64,000 bases of DNA from Pseudoalteromonas caenipelagi (GCF_013140855.1 NZ_JABBPG010000001.1:558001-622000), one strand, 5' to 3'; positions 38,529-48,473 are shown, counted from the stretch's first letter. The notes: generated by a model from the sequence alone, not told the origin. Translations and numbers: made by a program.

Positions 38529-40403
38529 TTGAATCTAATTGGTAAATTTTTTAAAGCCTTGTGGCACGGCCTGAACTTTTCACGCCGCCTAATATTGAAC
38601 TTGATTTTTTTCGTGATAATAGTCGCTGCGTTAGTCGCTGCATTTAGTAGTGGTGAAAAGATCACTGTGTCAGACAACAGTGTATTGCGGCTCAATCTTA
38701 ATGGTTTTTTAGTTGAAGAGCTTACCTATGTTGACCCTCTTGATGCTGCGCTAAACGACTTACGAGATTCTGGTGATCAACCAAACGAAATATTATTAGA
38801 TGACGTTTTAAAAGTTATTCATAAAGCAACTGTCGACAACCGTATTCAAGTTTTATTACTAGATTTAGAAAACTTACATGGTGGACACCTAGATAAACTT
38901 GAAGTTATTAGCCAAGCAATAGACCAATTCAAAGCTGCTAACAAAAAAGTAATCGCACATGGCTCCTACTACTCTCAAGCACAATATTATTTGGCATCAC
39001 ATGCCGATAATATTTCACTGCACCCATACGGCGGCGTCAAAATAAAAGGTTTTTCATCTTACCCAATGTACTTCAAAGACGCATTAGACAAGTTGAAAGT
39101 CACACCACATATTTTCCGCGTTGGTACATACAAATCAGCCATAGAGCCCCTTATTCGTAACGATATGTCTGATGCCGCAAAAGAAGCGAACAGTTTATGG
39201 CTTGGGGAACTGTGGCAACAATATAAGAAAGAGATAAGTGAAGCACGTCAGTTTAATCAAGACACCTTTGATGAAACGTTAGATAGCTATCAAGCAAAAA
39301 TGCAAGCAGTACAAGGCGACTTTGCTCAATATGCGCTTACAAACGGGTGGGTGGATGAGCTTAAGACTGATCAGCAACTACAAACAGAGCTAATTGACTT
39401 AGTGGGTGTTGATAAAAACGGTAAAACGTTTAAGCAGATTTCATTCTACAAATACTTAGATATGATTAAACCTCCTGTGAAGTTCGAAAATCCAGTATCT
39501 GAGAAAGTCGCTGTTATTGTAGCGCGTGGCTCAATTGAAGATGGTAAGCGAAAAGCAGGTACTATTGGCGGCGATTCAACCGCAGCACTTCTTAAAAAAG
39601 CGCGTTTAAATGACAAAGTTAAAGCCGTTGTTCTGCGTATAGACTCTGGTGGCGGAAGTATGTTCGCTTCAGAAACAATCCGTAATGAAATTATTGCAAT
39701 CAAAGCTGCAGGTAAGCCTGTTGTAGCGTCAATGGGTTCTGTTGCTGCCTCTGGTGGCTATTGGATTGCAGCGTCAGCTAACGAAATTTGGGCTGCACCT
39801 AGCACCATCACAGGCTCTATTGGCGTGTTTGGCGCAATCTTGACCTTTGAAAATTCTTTAAAAGAGCTTGGCATTCACTCAGATGGCGTCTCTACTACTG
39901 AGCTTAATTCAATCTCTATTGCTCGCGGCGTTGACCCTCAAATTAAAGATATCTACCAACTAAGCGTAGAAAACTCGTATGACAAATTTATCTCCTTAGT
40001 TGCAAAAGAGCGCAATATGGACAAAGCCGCTGTGGATAAAATTGCGCAAGGTCGCGTTTGGACGGCAACACAAGCAAAAGAGTTCGGCTTAATTGATAAC
40101 TTAGGTTATAAGGAAGATGCGATTAAAGCTGCCGCTAAACTAGCTAACTTAGATTTTTATGATGTGATCACGATTGAGCAAGAGCTATCAGAGAAAGAGC
40201 AGCTACTTCGTGAGATTTTCGGTTCAGCAACCGTGCAAGCTGCGCTTGCTGGGGTATCAACAAACTCTGCTATAAATGTTTTAACAAATGGATATTTAGC
40301 GCCAATTACGTCACAAGTGAAGCAAAACTTGTCGTTACTTAATGAGTTTAATGATCCAAACGGCACCTATGTTCGCTGCCTAGTCTGCGAAGTGACTTTC
40401 TAA
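38529..40403 (+). CDS. sppA: signal peptide peptidase SppA, 67-kDa type
   Basis: 624 residues, the long two-domain form. One N-terminal membrane helix (about 20-40, LNLIFFVIIVAALVAA) anchors it, with the catalytic part in the periplasm. The Ser/Lys dyad is visible: Lys in VGTYKSAIEPL (N-terminal half) and Ser in GSVAASGGYW (C-terminal half). It degrades leftover signal peptides in the membrane. The start is TTG 38529, supported by GAGG at 38518-38521 seven bases upstream; the ATG at 38524 is out of frame and stops at once. ansA follows directly, as in E. coli. Confidence 0.94.
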   Translation: MNLIGKFFKALWHGLNFSRRLILNLIFFVIIVAALVAAFSSGEKITVSDNSVLRLNLNGFLVEELTYVDPLDAALNDLRDSGDQPNEILLDDVLKVIHKATVDNRIQVLLLDLENLHGGHLDKLEVISQAIDQFKAANKKVIAHGSYYSQAQYYLASHADNISLHPYGGVKIKGFSSYPMYFKDALDKLKVTPHIFRVGTYKSAIEPLIRNDMSDAAKEANSLWLGELWQQYKKEISEARQFNQDTFDETLDSYQAKMQAVQGDFAQYALTNGWVDELKTDQQLQTELIDLVGVDKNGKTFKQISFYKYLDMIKPPVKFENPVSEKVAVIVARGSIEDGKRKAGTIGGDSTAALLKKARLNDKVKAVVLRIDSGGGSMFASETIRNEIIAIKAAGKPVVASMGSVAASGGYWIAASANEIWAAPSTITGSIGVFGAILTFENSLKELGIHSDGVSTTELNSISIARGVDPQIKDIYQLSVENSYDKFISLVAKERNMDKAAVDKIAQGRVWTATQAKEFGLIDNLGYKEDAIKAAAKLANLDFYDVITIEQELSEKEQLLREIFGSATVQAALAGVSTNSAINVLTNGYLAPITSQVKQNLSLLNEFNDPNGTYVRCLVCEVTF

Positions 40404-40434
40404 CTGCCAATGTGATGCTGCAGTTGGTATACTT

Positions 40435-40461
40435 AGCCCAGAATATATTCTGGGCTTTTTT
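40435..40461 (+). terminator. terminator after sppA abutting the ansA start
   Basis: AGCCCAGAATATATTCTGGGCT is described as a perfect palindrome at 40435-40456 (stem AGCCCAGAAT/ATTCTGGGCT) followed by TTTTT up to 40461. The ansA ATG begins at the very next base, 40462. Confidence 0.85.
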
Positions 40462-41472
40462 ATGAAAAGAAAAAAAATATACATCGCTTATACTGGCGGT
40501 ACTATTGGTATGAAGCAGTCAAGTCGTGGCTATATCCCCGCTGAAGGCTACCTGACTGAAACAGTAAAAAATAATGCTGAGTTCACTCGTGAAGAAATGC
40601 CTTTATTCGATATTCATGAATATTGTCCCCTAATTGACTCATCCGATATGTCTCCTTTGCATTGGCAAATGATTGCCGATGACATTCAAAAAAAGTATGA
40701 CCAATACGATGGCTTTGTAGTGCTACACGGTACCGACACCATGGCGTATACCGCATCTGCGCTGTCGTTTATGTTTGAAAACTTAACTAAGCCTGTGATT
40801 GTTACTGGCTCTCAAATCCCACTGTCTCAATTGCGCTCTGACGGTCAGGTTAACTTACTCAACGCCATGTATTTAGCAGCTAACTACCCTATTGCGGAAG
40901 TAAGCTTATTCTTCAATAACAAACTGTTTAGAGGCAACCGTGCCACTAAAGCCCACGCTGATGGTTTTGATGCTTTCGCTTCACCCAATCTGCAACCTCT
41001 TGCCCAATCCGGTATCAATATACAGTTGAAAGAAGGTAAGCTCAGTCCATATGTAGAACAAGCACTGCAAGTGACAAACATTGTGCACCAATCCATAGGG
41101 ATTTTGTATTTGTATCCAGGGATCAGTGACGAAATCATCAACAGCGTTATCAACAGTGACATCAAGGCTTTAATTTTACTGAGTTTTGGTGTTGGTAATG
41201 CCCCTCAGCAGCCTAACTTTCTAGCCGCATTGAAAGCCGCCAGTGAGCGCGGAGTGGTGGTTATTAATTTAACTCAATGTATTCAAGGTCAAGTCAATAT
41301 GGGTGGCTATGCAACTGGTAATGCACTGCTCAATAGCGGTGTATTGAGTGGCTTTGATATGACCATAGAGGCCTGTATTGCAAAATTACATTATTTATTT
41401 AGCCAAAAACTAGAGCTAGAAACAGTTAGACATCTTATGCAAGATAATCTGCGTGGCGAGCTGACAAGGTAA
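40462..41472 (+). CDS. ansA: type I (cytoplasmic) L-asparaginase
   Basis: 336 residues (E. coli AnsA 338) and aligned with it from the first residues: IYIAYTGGTIGM holds the first catalytic Thr, VLHGTDTMAYTASALSFM the second Thr-Asp pair, and KAHADGFDAFASPN is also conserved. It has no signal peptide, so it is the low-affinity cytoplasmic enzyme that hydrolyses asparagine to aspartate and ammonia. Its start touches the T-tract of a hairpin terminator and there is no separate ribosome site; GGG at 40452-40454 inside the stem is the only candidate. Either the stem serves as a control element or the transcript starts very close to the ATG. Confidence 0.95.
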   Translation: MKRKKIYIAYTGGTIGMKQSSRGYIPAEGYLTETVKNNAEFTREEMPLFDIHEYCPLIDSSDMSPLHWQMIADDIQKKYDQYDGFVVLHGTDTMAYTASALSFMFENLTKPVIVTGSQIPLSQLRSDGQVNLLNAMYLAANYPIAEVSLFFNNKLFRGNRATKAHADGFDAFASPNLQPLAQSGINIQLKEGKLSPYVEQALQVTNIVHQSIGILYLYPGISDEIINSVINSDIKALILLSFGVGNAPQQPNFLAALKAASERGVVVINLTQCIQGQVNMGGYATGNALLNSGVLSGFDMTIEACIAKLHYLFSQKLELETVRHLMQDNLRGELTR

Positions 41473-41492
41473 AATTGGTATTATCTTGTAGC

Positions 41493-41527
41493 AAAAAAAT
41501 AGCCGACAATAAGTCGGCTGTTTTTTT
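41493..41527. terminator. bidirectional terminator between ansA and gnd
   Basis: AGCCGAC, loop AATAA, GTCGGCT with seven A before and seven T after, so it can end both the rightward ansA and the leftward gnd transcripts. Confidence 0.88.
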
Positions 41528-41550
41528 GACCCATATTGTCGTTATGCAGA

Positions 41551-42924
41551 TTAACGTACCTTAGCGTCTATCTCTACCAAGTCAGTCAAATGACAAGTCT
41601 CACCGCTGTGGGTTTTAATACCATGTTCACCAAAATAATCTCGCTGAGCTTGCACCAAATGTCCATTGCTTGGTGTACTCAATGTTGCTATATAGGTTTG
41701 CGTTGACGAAAGCACTGGGAATGCCAAACCGCTGGCAATCGCAAGCCCTGTCACTTTACGAAGTGACGACGCTTCTTTTTCCAGTGTATCGATAAACTCA
41801 ACACCCTGTGCAATATCGTCAAGGTAGTCGGCTCTGATGATACAGCCAGCACGCCAAGTTTGTAGCGTTTTAGCTAAATCAACTTTCCATTGATGTGCAC
41901 GAGATGCCCCTTTTATCAAAGCAAGACCTTGTCGATAGCAAAGTAAACTTGCCAAATAAAACGCTTCTTTGAGTTCATCTAAGTCAACATCAATGGCAAC
42001 AGTATCTTTACTTGCATACGTCATTTCTTTAGCAGCATGAGTATCAATGGTATTCGTTAAATGCCTTGCTTGCACAGCAGCAACCAACGAAGGTACAGCT
42101 ATACCAAGCTCCAGCGCATTTTGCGCCGTCCAAAGACCAGTCCCTTTTGCGCCAACTTTATTATCGATTAAATCGACCAATGGTTCAGTTCCTGTCGTCT
42201 CAAGACTAAGAATATGACTAGAAATAGATAGCAAATAGCTATTTAAAGTGCCCTGTGACCACTGTTCAAAAATTGCTGCAACTTCCTTCGGAGAGCGTCC
42301 AGTACCATGGCGCAATAGCTGATATGTTTCAGCGATCAATTGCATCAGCGCATATTCAATACCATTGTGCACCATTTTCACAAAGTGACCACTGGCTGAT
42401 TGACCAACACGCGCGAAACACGAGTCACCATTATAACTGGCGGCAACTTTTTCAAACCATGGCTCGACACGCTCCCAGCCACCTTCTGAACCACTTGCCA
42501 TCATTGCAGGACCATGACGAGCCCCTTCAGCACCGCCTGAAATGCCCATAGTGGCAAATTCGAATTTATTCTGATACTTCAATTTACGAGCGATACCGTC
42601 TTTGTAATTACTGTTACCACAGTCAACAATGATATCCTCTTTTGACACGCCCGCTTCAATTAAGTCAACACACACTCTATCAACTAATTCGCCAGCTGGA
42701 ACCAATAGTAAAATTGAGCGTGGCGACTCTAGGCGTCGAACCATATCACCGAGATCTGAAACTATGTGTAAACGCTCGGCTAAGCCCAAAGATTGAGCAC
42801 AGCTTAATAGCTCAGCGCCTGCGTCGGGGTTCGTGTCATAGGCAACTAGTGTTAACCCCTTTTCAATAAGATTCAGCGCGAGGTTTTTACCCATCACACC
42901 TAAACCAACTAATGCAACTTGCAT
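41551..42924 (-). CDS. gnd: 6-phosphogluconate dehydrogenase, decarboxylating
   Basis: 457 residues. The NADP-binding N-terminus has VALVGLGVMGKNLALNL; the family signature is GISGGAEGARHGPAMM; catalytic VKMVHNGIEYALMQ follows, with the helical dimer domain to the C-terminus (GTGLWTAQNALELGI). It oxidises 6-phosphogluconate to ribulose-5-phosphate and CO2, giving NADPH. It is slightly shorter than the E. coli enzyme (468). It stands alone without zwf or pgl; divergent from pykA across a 432-base region with an operator-like palindrome. Confidence 0.94.
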   Translation of the reverse strand: MQVALVGLGVMGKNLALNLIEKGLTLVAYDTNPDAGAELLSCAQSLGLAERLHIVSDLGDMVRRLESPRSILLLVPAGELVDRVCVDLIEAGVSKEDIIVDCGNSNYKDGIARKLKYQNKFEFATMGISGGAEGARHGPAMMASGSEGGWERVEPWFEKVAASYNGDSCFARVGQSASGHFVKMVHNGIEYALMQLIAETYQLLRHGTGRSPKEVAAIFEQWSQGTLNSYLLSISSHILSLETTGTEPLVDLIDNKVGAKGTGLWTAQNALELGIAVPSLVAAVQARHLTNTIDTHAAKEMTYASKDTVAIDVDLDELKEAFYLASLLCYRQGLALIKGASRAHQWKVDLAKTLQTWRAGCIIRADYLDDIAQGVEFIDTLEKEASSLRKVTGLAIASGLAFPVLSSTQTYIATLSTPSNGHLVQAQRDYFGEHGIKTHSGETCHLTDLVEIDAKVR

Positions 42925-43356
42925 TTAGTTTCCTCCTCGGTAACTACAATATTGTGAGTATATGTATTTCTCGGTCATTATACCCCAGCTAGGCTAAGAT
43001 GCTAAATTATGCGCTTTGGCATGTATTAGTGACTTACAGATATAAACGTATAATTCATTATATTTTGTATTGAGCCCATTGCTGAGGCTTTGATAAAGAA
43101 CAAAAAACACTCACAGGTAAACTTTTTTGCAACGGTTTCAGTGATTGACCTATACTGACACCGGTGTCATAATGACGTCATACAGATCATATAATTTAAT
43201 CTAGTCGTTAAAAAGCCTTTTGAGTTAATTCTTTGCGAACTAGAGTAATTTGCAGCAAAAATGACTTAAAATTGTTTTATTTGCTACCAAATGATGTTGT
43301 AAAAGATTTAGTATAAATAACATAACCCTATGGATATAGGCCTACTGGAGATCCTG
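42925..43356. other. 432-bp divergent regulatory region between gnd and pykA
   Basis: No gene. It contains a sigma-70-like promoter at 43145-43173 with a palindrome in its spacer, a second palindrome TGACGTCA at 43173-43180, and an AT-rich stretch to pykA. No clear promoter for gnd was identified. Confidence 0.6.
43145..43173 (+). promoter_or_regulatory. promoter toward pykA with palindromic operator in its spacer
   Basis: TTGACC (43145-43150) and CATAAT (43168-43173) are 17 bp apart. The 14-bp perfect palindrome TGACACCGGTGTCA (43156-43169) fills the spacer and overlaps the -10. The central CG and ACCGGT core are typical of LacI-family operators, for instance the GntR operator of E. coli. 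A bound repressor here would block RNA polymerase. Which protein binds is unknown. Confidence 0.65.
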
Positions 43357-44790
43357 ATGCTTAGACGCACGAAAATCGTAGCCACACTTGGTCCGGCAAC
43401 TGATAGAGATAATAATTTAGAAAAAATCATCCAAGCTGGCGCTAATGTGGTCAGACTTAATTTCTCCCATGGTGTAGCTGAAGACCACAAAAACCGCGCA
43501 CAAGCTGTACGTGATATTGCTCAAAAGCTAGGTAAGCATGTGGCCATCTTAGCTGATTTACAGGGTCCAAAGATCCGTGTTTCTACGTTTTTAGAGGGCA
43601 AAGTAACTTTGGAAGTTGGCGCTAAATTTACATTAGATGCCAAGATGGAAAAAGGCCAAGGTACAATCGAAGCCGTAGGCATTGATTACAAAGAATTGCC
43701 ACAAGATGTCAGCAAGGGAGACCTTTTATTACTCAATGACGGTCTTATTCAGCTAACTGTTGACAGTGTTGAAGGTCACTTAGTTCACACAACAGTCACT
43801 GTGGGTGGTGTATTATCAAACAATAAAGGTATCAACCGCTTAGGGGGTGGGTTAACCGCGCCTGCATTCACCGAAAAAGACAAAGAAGATTTAATCACTG
43901 CATCAGAAATTGGCGTTGATTATATTGCAGTCTCATTTCCGCGCAGTGGTGATGACATGCGCTATGTTCGCTCATTAGCTGAAAAAGCAGGTTCTAATGC
44001 GCAACTACTCGCTAAAATTGAACGTGCAGAAGCCGTAGAAACGCAAGAAGCAGTTGATGATATTATTCTAGCTTCAGATGCGGTCATGGTTGCACGTGGT
44101 GATTTAGGTGTTGAAATTGGCGATGCTGCACTGGTTGGCAAGCAAAAGTTGATCATCAGACGCGCTCGTTCACTTAATCGTACCGTGGTGACTGCTACGC
44201 AGATGATGGAGTCGATGATAGATAATCCAATGCCAACTCGTGCTGAAGTAATGGACGTTGCAAACGCAGTATTAGATGGTACCGACGCTGTTATGCTATC
44301 TGCAGAAACTGCAGCTGGCGACTACCCAGAAGAAACTGTAGCAACGATGGCAAGAGTTTGCTTAGGTGCAGAGTCACAACCAGAGATACACGTATCAAAG
44401 CACCGTTTAGACAGTATGTTTTCTGATACCTCAGAAACATTGGCTTTATCTGCCATGTATGCAGCCAACCATTTAGATAGCGTAAAGGCAATTGTAGCGT
44501 TAACGGAGTCTGGTAAAACCGCAAAACTTATGTCACGTATTAGTTCTGGTTTACCAATCTACTCTCTATCTAGACATCAAAGTACGCTTGGACAAACTGC
44601 ACTTTATCGCGGTGTTTATCCAGTCTATTTTGATTCAACACAATGTTCTGACAAAACAATGGTACGTGACGCGCTCAATACACTTGTTGAAGCAGGCTCA
44701 CTCAAAGCTGGTGACACTGTAATATTGACTCATGGTGACGCCATGGAAACAATCGGTGCAACTAACACAATGAAAATTGTGACAATTTAA
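43357..44790 (+). CDS. pykA: pyruvate kinase, PykA type
   Basis: 477 residues from ATG 43357, which follows GGAG (43347-43350) by six bases and gives [20 protein letters not shown], matching E. coli PykA; the upstream ATG at 43330 has no ribosome site. Active-site segments include [28 protein letters not shown] and the metal/substrate signature [13 protein letters not shown], then [10 protein letters not shown]. It converts PEP and ADP to pyruvate and ATP. Probably controlled by the palindromic operator upstream. Confidence 0.96.
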   Translation: MLRRTKIVATLGPATDRDNNLEKIIQAGANVVRLNFSHGVAEDHKNRAQAVRDIAQKLGKHVAILADLQGPKIRVSTFLEGKVTLEVGAKFTLDAKMEKGQGTIEAVGIDYKELPQDVSKGDLLLLNDGLIQLTVDSVEGHLVHTTVTVGGVLSNNKGINRLGGGLTAPAFTEKDKEDLITASEIGVDYIAVSFPRSGDDMRYVRSLAEKAGSNAQLLAKIERAEAVETQEAVDDIILASDAVMVARGDLGVEIGDAALVGKQKLIIRRARSLNRTVVTATQMMESMIDNPMPTRAEVMDVANAVLDGTDAVMLSAETAAGDYPEETVATMARVCLGAESQPEIHVSKHRLDSMFSDTSETLALSAMYAANHLDSVKAIVALTESGKTAKLMSRISSGLPIYSLSRHQSTLGQTALYRGVYPVYFDSTQCSDKTMVRDALNTLVEAGSLKAGDTVILTHGDAMETIGATNTMKIVTI

Positions 44791-44798
44791 GCTAACTT

Positions 44799-44824
44799 GC
44801 TAGGCAGTTAATTGGCTGCCTAGC
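44799..44824. terminator. hairpin between convergent pykA and the LytTR gene
   Basis: GCTAGGCAG and CTGCCTAGC form a perfect 9-bp stem (44799-44807 with 44816-44824). It includes the stop codon of the LytTR gene (44820-44822). T-tracts are weak on both sides, so it may act as an mRNA end stabiliser as much as a terminator. Confidence 0.55.
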
Positions 44825-45644
44825 TTGCCAACGCCGCTTTTACTTTATCACGGTAGCTGCGACTAACCTTCAACTCTTGTCCGTTATCTAATACCAATAG
44901 ATACTCACCACTACTTTGCGTAACCAATTTGCTGATTTGTTTAGTATTCACAATTGCAGAACGGTGAACACGTACAAATAAAGCGGGATCGAGTTCTTGC
45001 TCTAGCTCCTTCATCGTTTTACGCAAAATATGAGTTTGACCATCACTACAATGCAAGCACATGTAATCACCAGCAGCATCTACCCACTGAATGGTCGCTG
45101 TCGCAACACGAATGATCTCCCCCTGCTCTTTGACAGCTAATGACTCTGGGTATTTTTTATCTACCAACGTGTCGCCTGTAGCCAGCTTTTTCAGAATTTC
45201 TTCACAATTATTGCCTGTGATCCCAGCAACAAAGCTGGCTAGCTTTTTCTTGTGAATGTTATCTTGTTGTGTTTTTAAATAACTTTGCACTTTTTCCACC
45301 GCCTTTTCTAGTCTGTTGTCATCAACGGGTTTTAAAATGTAGTCCAATGCATGGATCTCAAACGCTTGCACTGCATACTGATCAAAAGCAGTTACGAATA
45401 CGATTGCTGGTAGTGGCTTTACACTCTCACTCAATGCTCTTGCCACTTCAAAGCCGTTCATCCCTGGCATTTGGATATCTAAGAAAACTAAATCAATATC
45501 TTGGTTTTGACAGGCATCAATTGCTTGTTCTCCACCGGCGCATAACTCTACGACGTCTATTTGCGAAAACGATTTTAAACGCACAGCCAAGCCTTTTCTG
45601 GCCAGTGGCTCATCATCAACAATTAATGCTTTAATCTTGCTCAT
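44820..45644 (-). CDS. LytTR-family response regulator
   Basis: 274 residues. Receiver domain at about 1-120: ALIVDDEPLARKGL holds the acidic pair, VFLDIQMPGMNGFEVA the phosphoacceptor Asp, and ILKPVDDNRL the conserved Lys. A linker leads to the LytTR DNA-binding domain (about 170-274; IQWVDAAGDYMCLHC, RKTMKELEQELDP and FVRVHRSAIVN). It partners the LytS-type kinase encoded immediately upstream, whose stop overlaps this start (TAATG). E. coli BtsR/YpdB systems have the same build and sense pyruvate. The location next to pykA is suggestive, but that link is only an inference. Confidence 0.93.
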   Translation of the reverse strand: MSKIKALIVDDEPLARKGLAVRLKSFSQIDVVELCAGGEQAIDACQNQDIDLVFLDIQMPGMNGFEVARALSESVKPLPAIVFVTAFDQYAVQAFEIHALDYILKPVDDNRLEKAVEKVQSYLKTQQDNIHKKKLASFVAGITGNNCEEILKKLATGDTLVDKKYPESLAVKEQGEIIRVATATIQWVDAAGDYMCLHCSDGQTHILRKTMKELEQELDPALFVRVHRSAIVNTKQISKLVTQSSGEYLLVLDNGQELKVSRSYRDKVKAALAS

Positions 45645-46741
45645 TACTTCTTAGCCTTCTCAAATGGAACGCGAATATTCACTTTTAAACCACTTGGTTC
45701 ATTATGCGATAGCACAAGTGAATAATTATTTTCATATAGCGTTTTAAGTCTATCTATGGTGTTTGCAATACCAACGCCTTGGGCGTTTTGTAGCTGCCCA
45801 TTTTTTAACTCTGCACCGGGCCCGTTGTCACCTACTTCCAACAACAACTCATTGGCGAAAACTTGTGCTTTTATTTCTAGCTTACCGCCTTCTGATAAAT
45901 GGGCAATGGCATATTTAATAGAATTTTCAATCAGAGGCTGTAATATCAAACTGGGTACTAACGCTTGCTTCGCTTCATCACTCACATCTATATCAATTGA
46001 TAGACGCTCATCAAAGCGCACCTTTTCAATTTCTAAGTAGAGCAACAGCGCATGTAACTCTTGTTCTAGAGCCACTTTTTTAATTGGATCTGTATTAAGG
46101 GTGTAACGTAAAAAGTCACTCAGCCTTGCCACCATTTGATTAGCATCTTTGTTTTCTTCAACCAAAATGAGTGTTGAAATGGCATTCAAAGTATTAAATA
46201 AAAAGTGTGGATTAAGTTGATACCGAAGCATCTTGAGTTGTGCTTCATGTGCCATTGTATTTGCTTTGAGTGCTTTTTGCCGTTCGCTCTGTAGTAGCTG
46301 ATAGTACTTAATACCGAAATACAAACCACTCCAGCAGAGCACGATATACACGGAGTCAAGCCCTTGCTGGAGGTAGTAAAACCACTCCTCAGGGCGGTAA
46401 CCATGGCGGTAGATTTCCCAGAGATTAAATTTCTGAACAACCGCCCACACAGTCCCCGTGACATAAGACGCACCAAATACCACCAAAATGAGGACCCAAG
46501 GCGAGGCGTTCCATATCTTTCTATACAAATATCTCAGGGGCACCGTCATCAAGCAGCCAGCATACGCATTAAGCACGATAACAAACACGTATATATCGCG
46601 CATCTCAAATACTTTCGAGCCAATATAGTTGACGAGTGCGTAGCCAAGCCACCCAGCTATCTGTAAAACCCAAAAAAATCGTTGTCGATTATCGACCAGT
46701 GCTTGCCATTTCAAAAGCTTATTAAACTCCTCGTAGTACAC
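45644..46741 (-). CDS. LytS-type sensor histidine kinase
   Basis: 365 residues with four N-terminal membrane helices (about 22-40, 48-70, 80-103 and 120-145), a short coiled coil, the His_kinase domain with the phosphoacceptor in RYQLNPHFLFNTLNAIS and an ATPase domain (LILQPLIENSIKYAI, VGDNGPGAE). It lacks a 5TM-LYT or GAF sensor module, so the membrane helices themselves probably sense the signal, as in the AlgZ/FimS type. Co-translated with the LytTR regulator. Confidence 0.92.
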   Translation of the reverse strand: MYYEEFNKLLKWQALVDNRQRFFWVLQIAGWLGYALVNYIGSKVFEMRDIYVFVIVLNAYAGCLMTVPLRYLYRKIWNASPWVLILVVFGASYVTGTVWAVVQKFNLWEIYRHGYRPEEWFYYLQQGLDSVYIVLCWSGLYFGIKYYQLLQSERQKALKANTMAHEAQLKMLRYQLNPHFLFNTLNAISTLILVEENKDANQMVARLSDFLRYTLNTDPIKKVALEQELHALLLYLEIEKVRFDERLSIDIDVSDEAKQALVPSLILQPLIENSIKYAIAHLSEGGKLEIKAQVFANELLLEVGDNGPGAELKNGQLQNAQGVGIANTIDRLKTLYENNYSLVLSHNEPSGLKVNIRVPFEKAKK

Positions 46742-46813
46742 TTCGATTATATCCCAGTGCTCATGAATGAATCACTGTAAATGGTCCTAGTTTTTTTTCA
46801 TTCCAGCGCAAAT

Positions 46814-46840
46814 AAAAAAAGGCACCGAAGTGCCTTTTTT
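46814..46840 (-). terminator. intrinsic terminator after the SulP transporter gene
   Basis: GGCAC, loop CGAA, GTGCC flanked by A and T runs. It lies 14 bases past the SulP stop and could also work in the other direction. Confidence 0.85.
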
Positions 46841-46853
46841 AACGCTTAATACT

Positions 46854-48410
46854 TTACGCGAGTTTATCCGACGCCACTTTATATTTAGGGTCTTCTATCA
46901 CGTTAACTTCTACAAGATCTTTGGCCTTTTCCAAAAGGTCACGACAATCTTGGCTAAGGTGACGTAAGTGCAGTTTTTTTCCTGCTTTTGTGTATCGCTC
47001 AGCTAAGTTGTCAATAGCCTCTATCGCACTGTGATCCGCCACTCTGCTGTGCTTAAACTCGATAATGACATCACTAGGGTCGTTGTTTACATCAAACAAG
47101 TCAGCAAAGTTTTTCACTGAGCCAAAAAATAGTGGTCCATGAAGCTCATACACTTTTGAACCTTCATCATCGATATAGTTGTTTGTATAAATATGCTTAG
47201 CATGCTCCCATGCAAATACTAGTGCAGACACAATCACACCAACACATACAGCAATCGCAAGGTCACTGATAACCGTAACCCCTGATACTAATACAATTAC
47301 AAATGCATCTGTTTTGGGTACACGCTTCATTAGTCTAAAGCTTGACCACTCAAATGTGCCTAATACAACCATAAACATAACACCAACCAAAGCTGCCAGC
47401 GGGATCATTTCAATTAAGCTTGCGGCAAATAAGATAAAACCGAGCAGCAATACCGCAGCAGTAATACCTGACAATCGGCTACGACCTCCAGAGTTTATGT
47501 TGATCATTGACTGGCCTATCATTGCACACCCACCCATAGCGCCAAATACGCCACAGGTCACGTTTGCAGCACCTTGACCGATACACTCACGATTACTATT
47601 ACCACGAGTTTCGGTGATCTCATCAATTAAAGTTAGGGTAAGTAGAGACTCAATCAGTCCTATTGCAGCAAGCACAAGCGCATAAGGAAAAATGATAGTG
47701 AAGGTTTCCCAATTAAATGGTACAACCGGGATATGGAATTGTGGGAAACCACCAGCAATTGTTGCATTCGCGTCGCCCGACATATCTTTTAGATAATCCA
47801 ATACCGTACGCGTATCTAAATCTAATCCTATAACTAAACCTGTAACCACTAAAATAGCCGCCAATGACGATGGTATCGCGGTAGTCACTTTGGGGAGGAA
47901 ATGAATGATAAACATGGTCAGCGCAACTAAAGCTAACATGATATACATAGGAGTGCCTTGCATCCACTCAAGAGAGCCTTGACCATCTGATACTTTAAAC
48001 TGGCCTAATTGCGCAAGAAAAATAACAATAGCTAAACCGTTCACAAAGCCTAGCATTACGGGGTGCGGAACCATGCGGATAAACTTACCAAGCTTAAACA
48101 CCCCCGCTAAAACTTGCAGTATCCCCATCAACAGCACAGTCGCAAACAGGTACTCTACTCCGTGCTCAATAACTAAGCTAACCATCACCACGGCAAGTGC
48201 ACCGGTAGCACCAGATATCATGCCTGGTCGTCCGCCGAAAATTGACGTAATTAAACCAACAATAAACGCAGCATATAAGCCGACTAAAGGATCTACTTGC
48301 GCTACAAACGCAAATGCAACCGCTTCTGGTACCAAGGCAAGAGCCACGGTCAAACCAGATAAGATGTCATTCTTAGCAGAGCTTGGCGCCTTGCTGATTA
48401 AATTAAACAT
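46854..48410 (-). CDS. SulP-family anion transporter with STAS domain
   Basis: 518 residues. The membrane part (about 15-395) has 12-14 helices and SulP motifs: [44 protein letters not shown] and [16 protein letters not shown]. The C-terminal STAS domain (about 410-510; [18 protein letters not shown]) is cytoplasmic. The family carries sulfate, bicarbonate or dicarboxylates; marine members are often bicarbonate/sodium transporters of the BicA type. No carbonic anhydrase or cys gene is adjacent to decide. A hairpin lies in its leader. Confidence 0.9.
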   Translation of the reverse strand: MFNLISKAPSSAKNDILSGLTVALALVPEAVAFAFVAQVDPLVGLYAAFIVGLITSIFGGRPGMISGATGALAVVMVSLVIEHGVEYLFATVLLMGILQVLAGVFKLGKFIRMVPHPVMLGFVNGLAIVIFLAQLGQFKVSDGQGSLEWMQGTPMYIMLALVALTMFIIHFLPKVTTAIPSSLAAILVVTGLVIGLDLDTRTVLDYLKDMSGDANATIAGGFPQFHIPVVPFNWETFTIIFPYALVLAAIGLIESLLTLTLIDEITETRGNSNRECIGQGAANVTCGVFGAMGGCAMIGQSMININSGGRSRLSGITAAVLLLGFILFAASLIEMIPLAALVGVMFMVVLGTFEWSSFRLMKRVPKTDAFVIVLVSGVTVISDLAIAVCVGVIVSALVFAWEHAKHIYTNNYIDDEGSKVYELHGPLFFGSVKNFADLFDVNNDPSDVIIEFKHSRVADHSAIEAIDNLAERYTKAGKKLHLRHLSQDCRDLLEKAKDLVEVNVIEDPKYKVASDKLA

Positions 48411-48440
48411 TCACATCCTCTTGTTTTTACAACATACAGA

Positions 48441-48473
48441 AAAGCGCTGGATTTTAACAAAACACAGCGCTTT
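48441..48473 (-). promoter_or_regulatory. hairpin in the SulP gene leader
   Basis: AAAGCGCTG and CAGCGCTTT are perfect 9-bp inverted repeats around a 15-base loop, 31 bases upstream of the SulP start codon. It could be a protein-binding dyad or a leader stem; no function is established. Confidence 0.45.
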
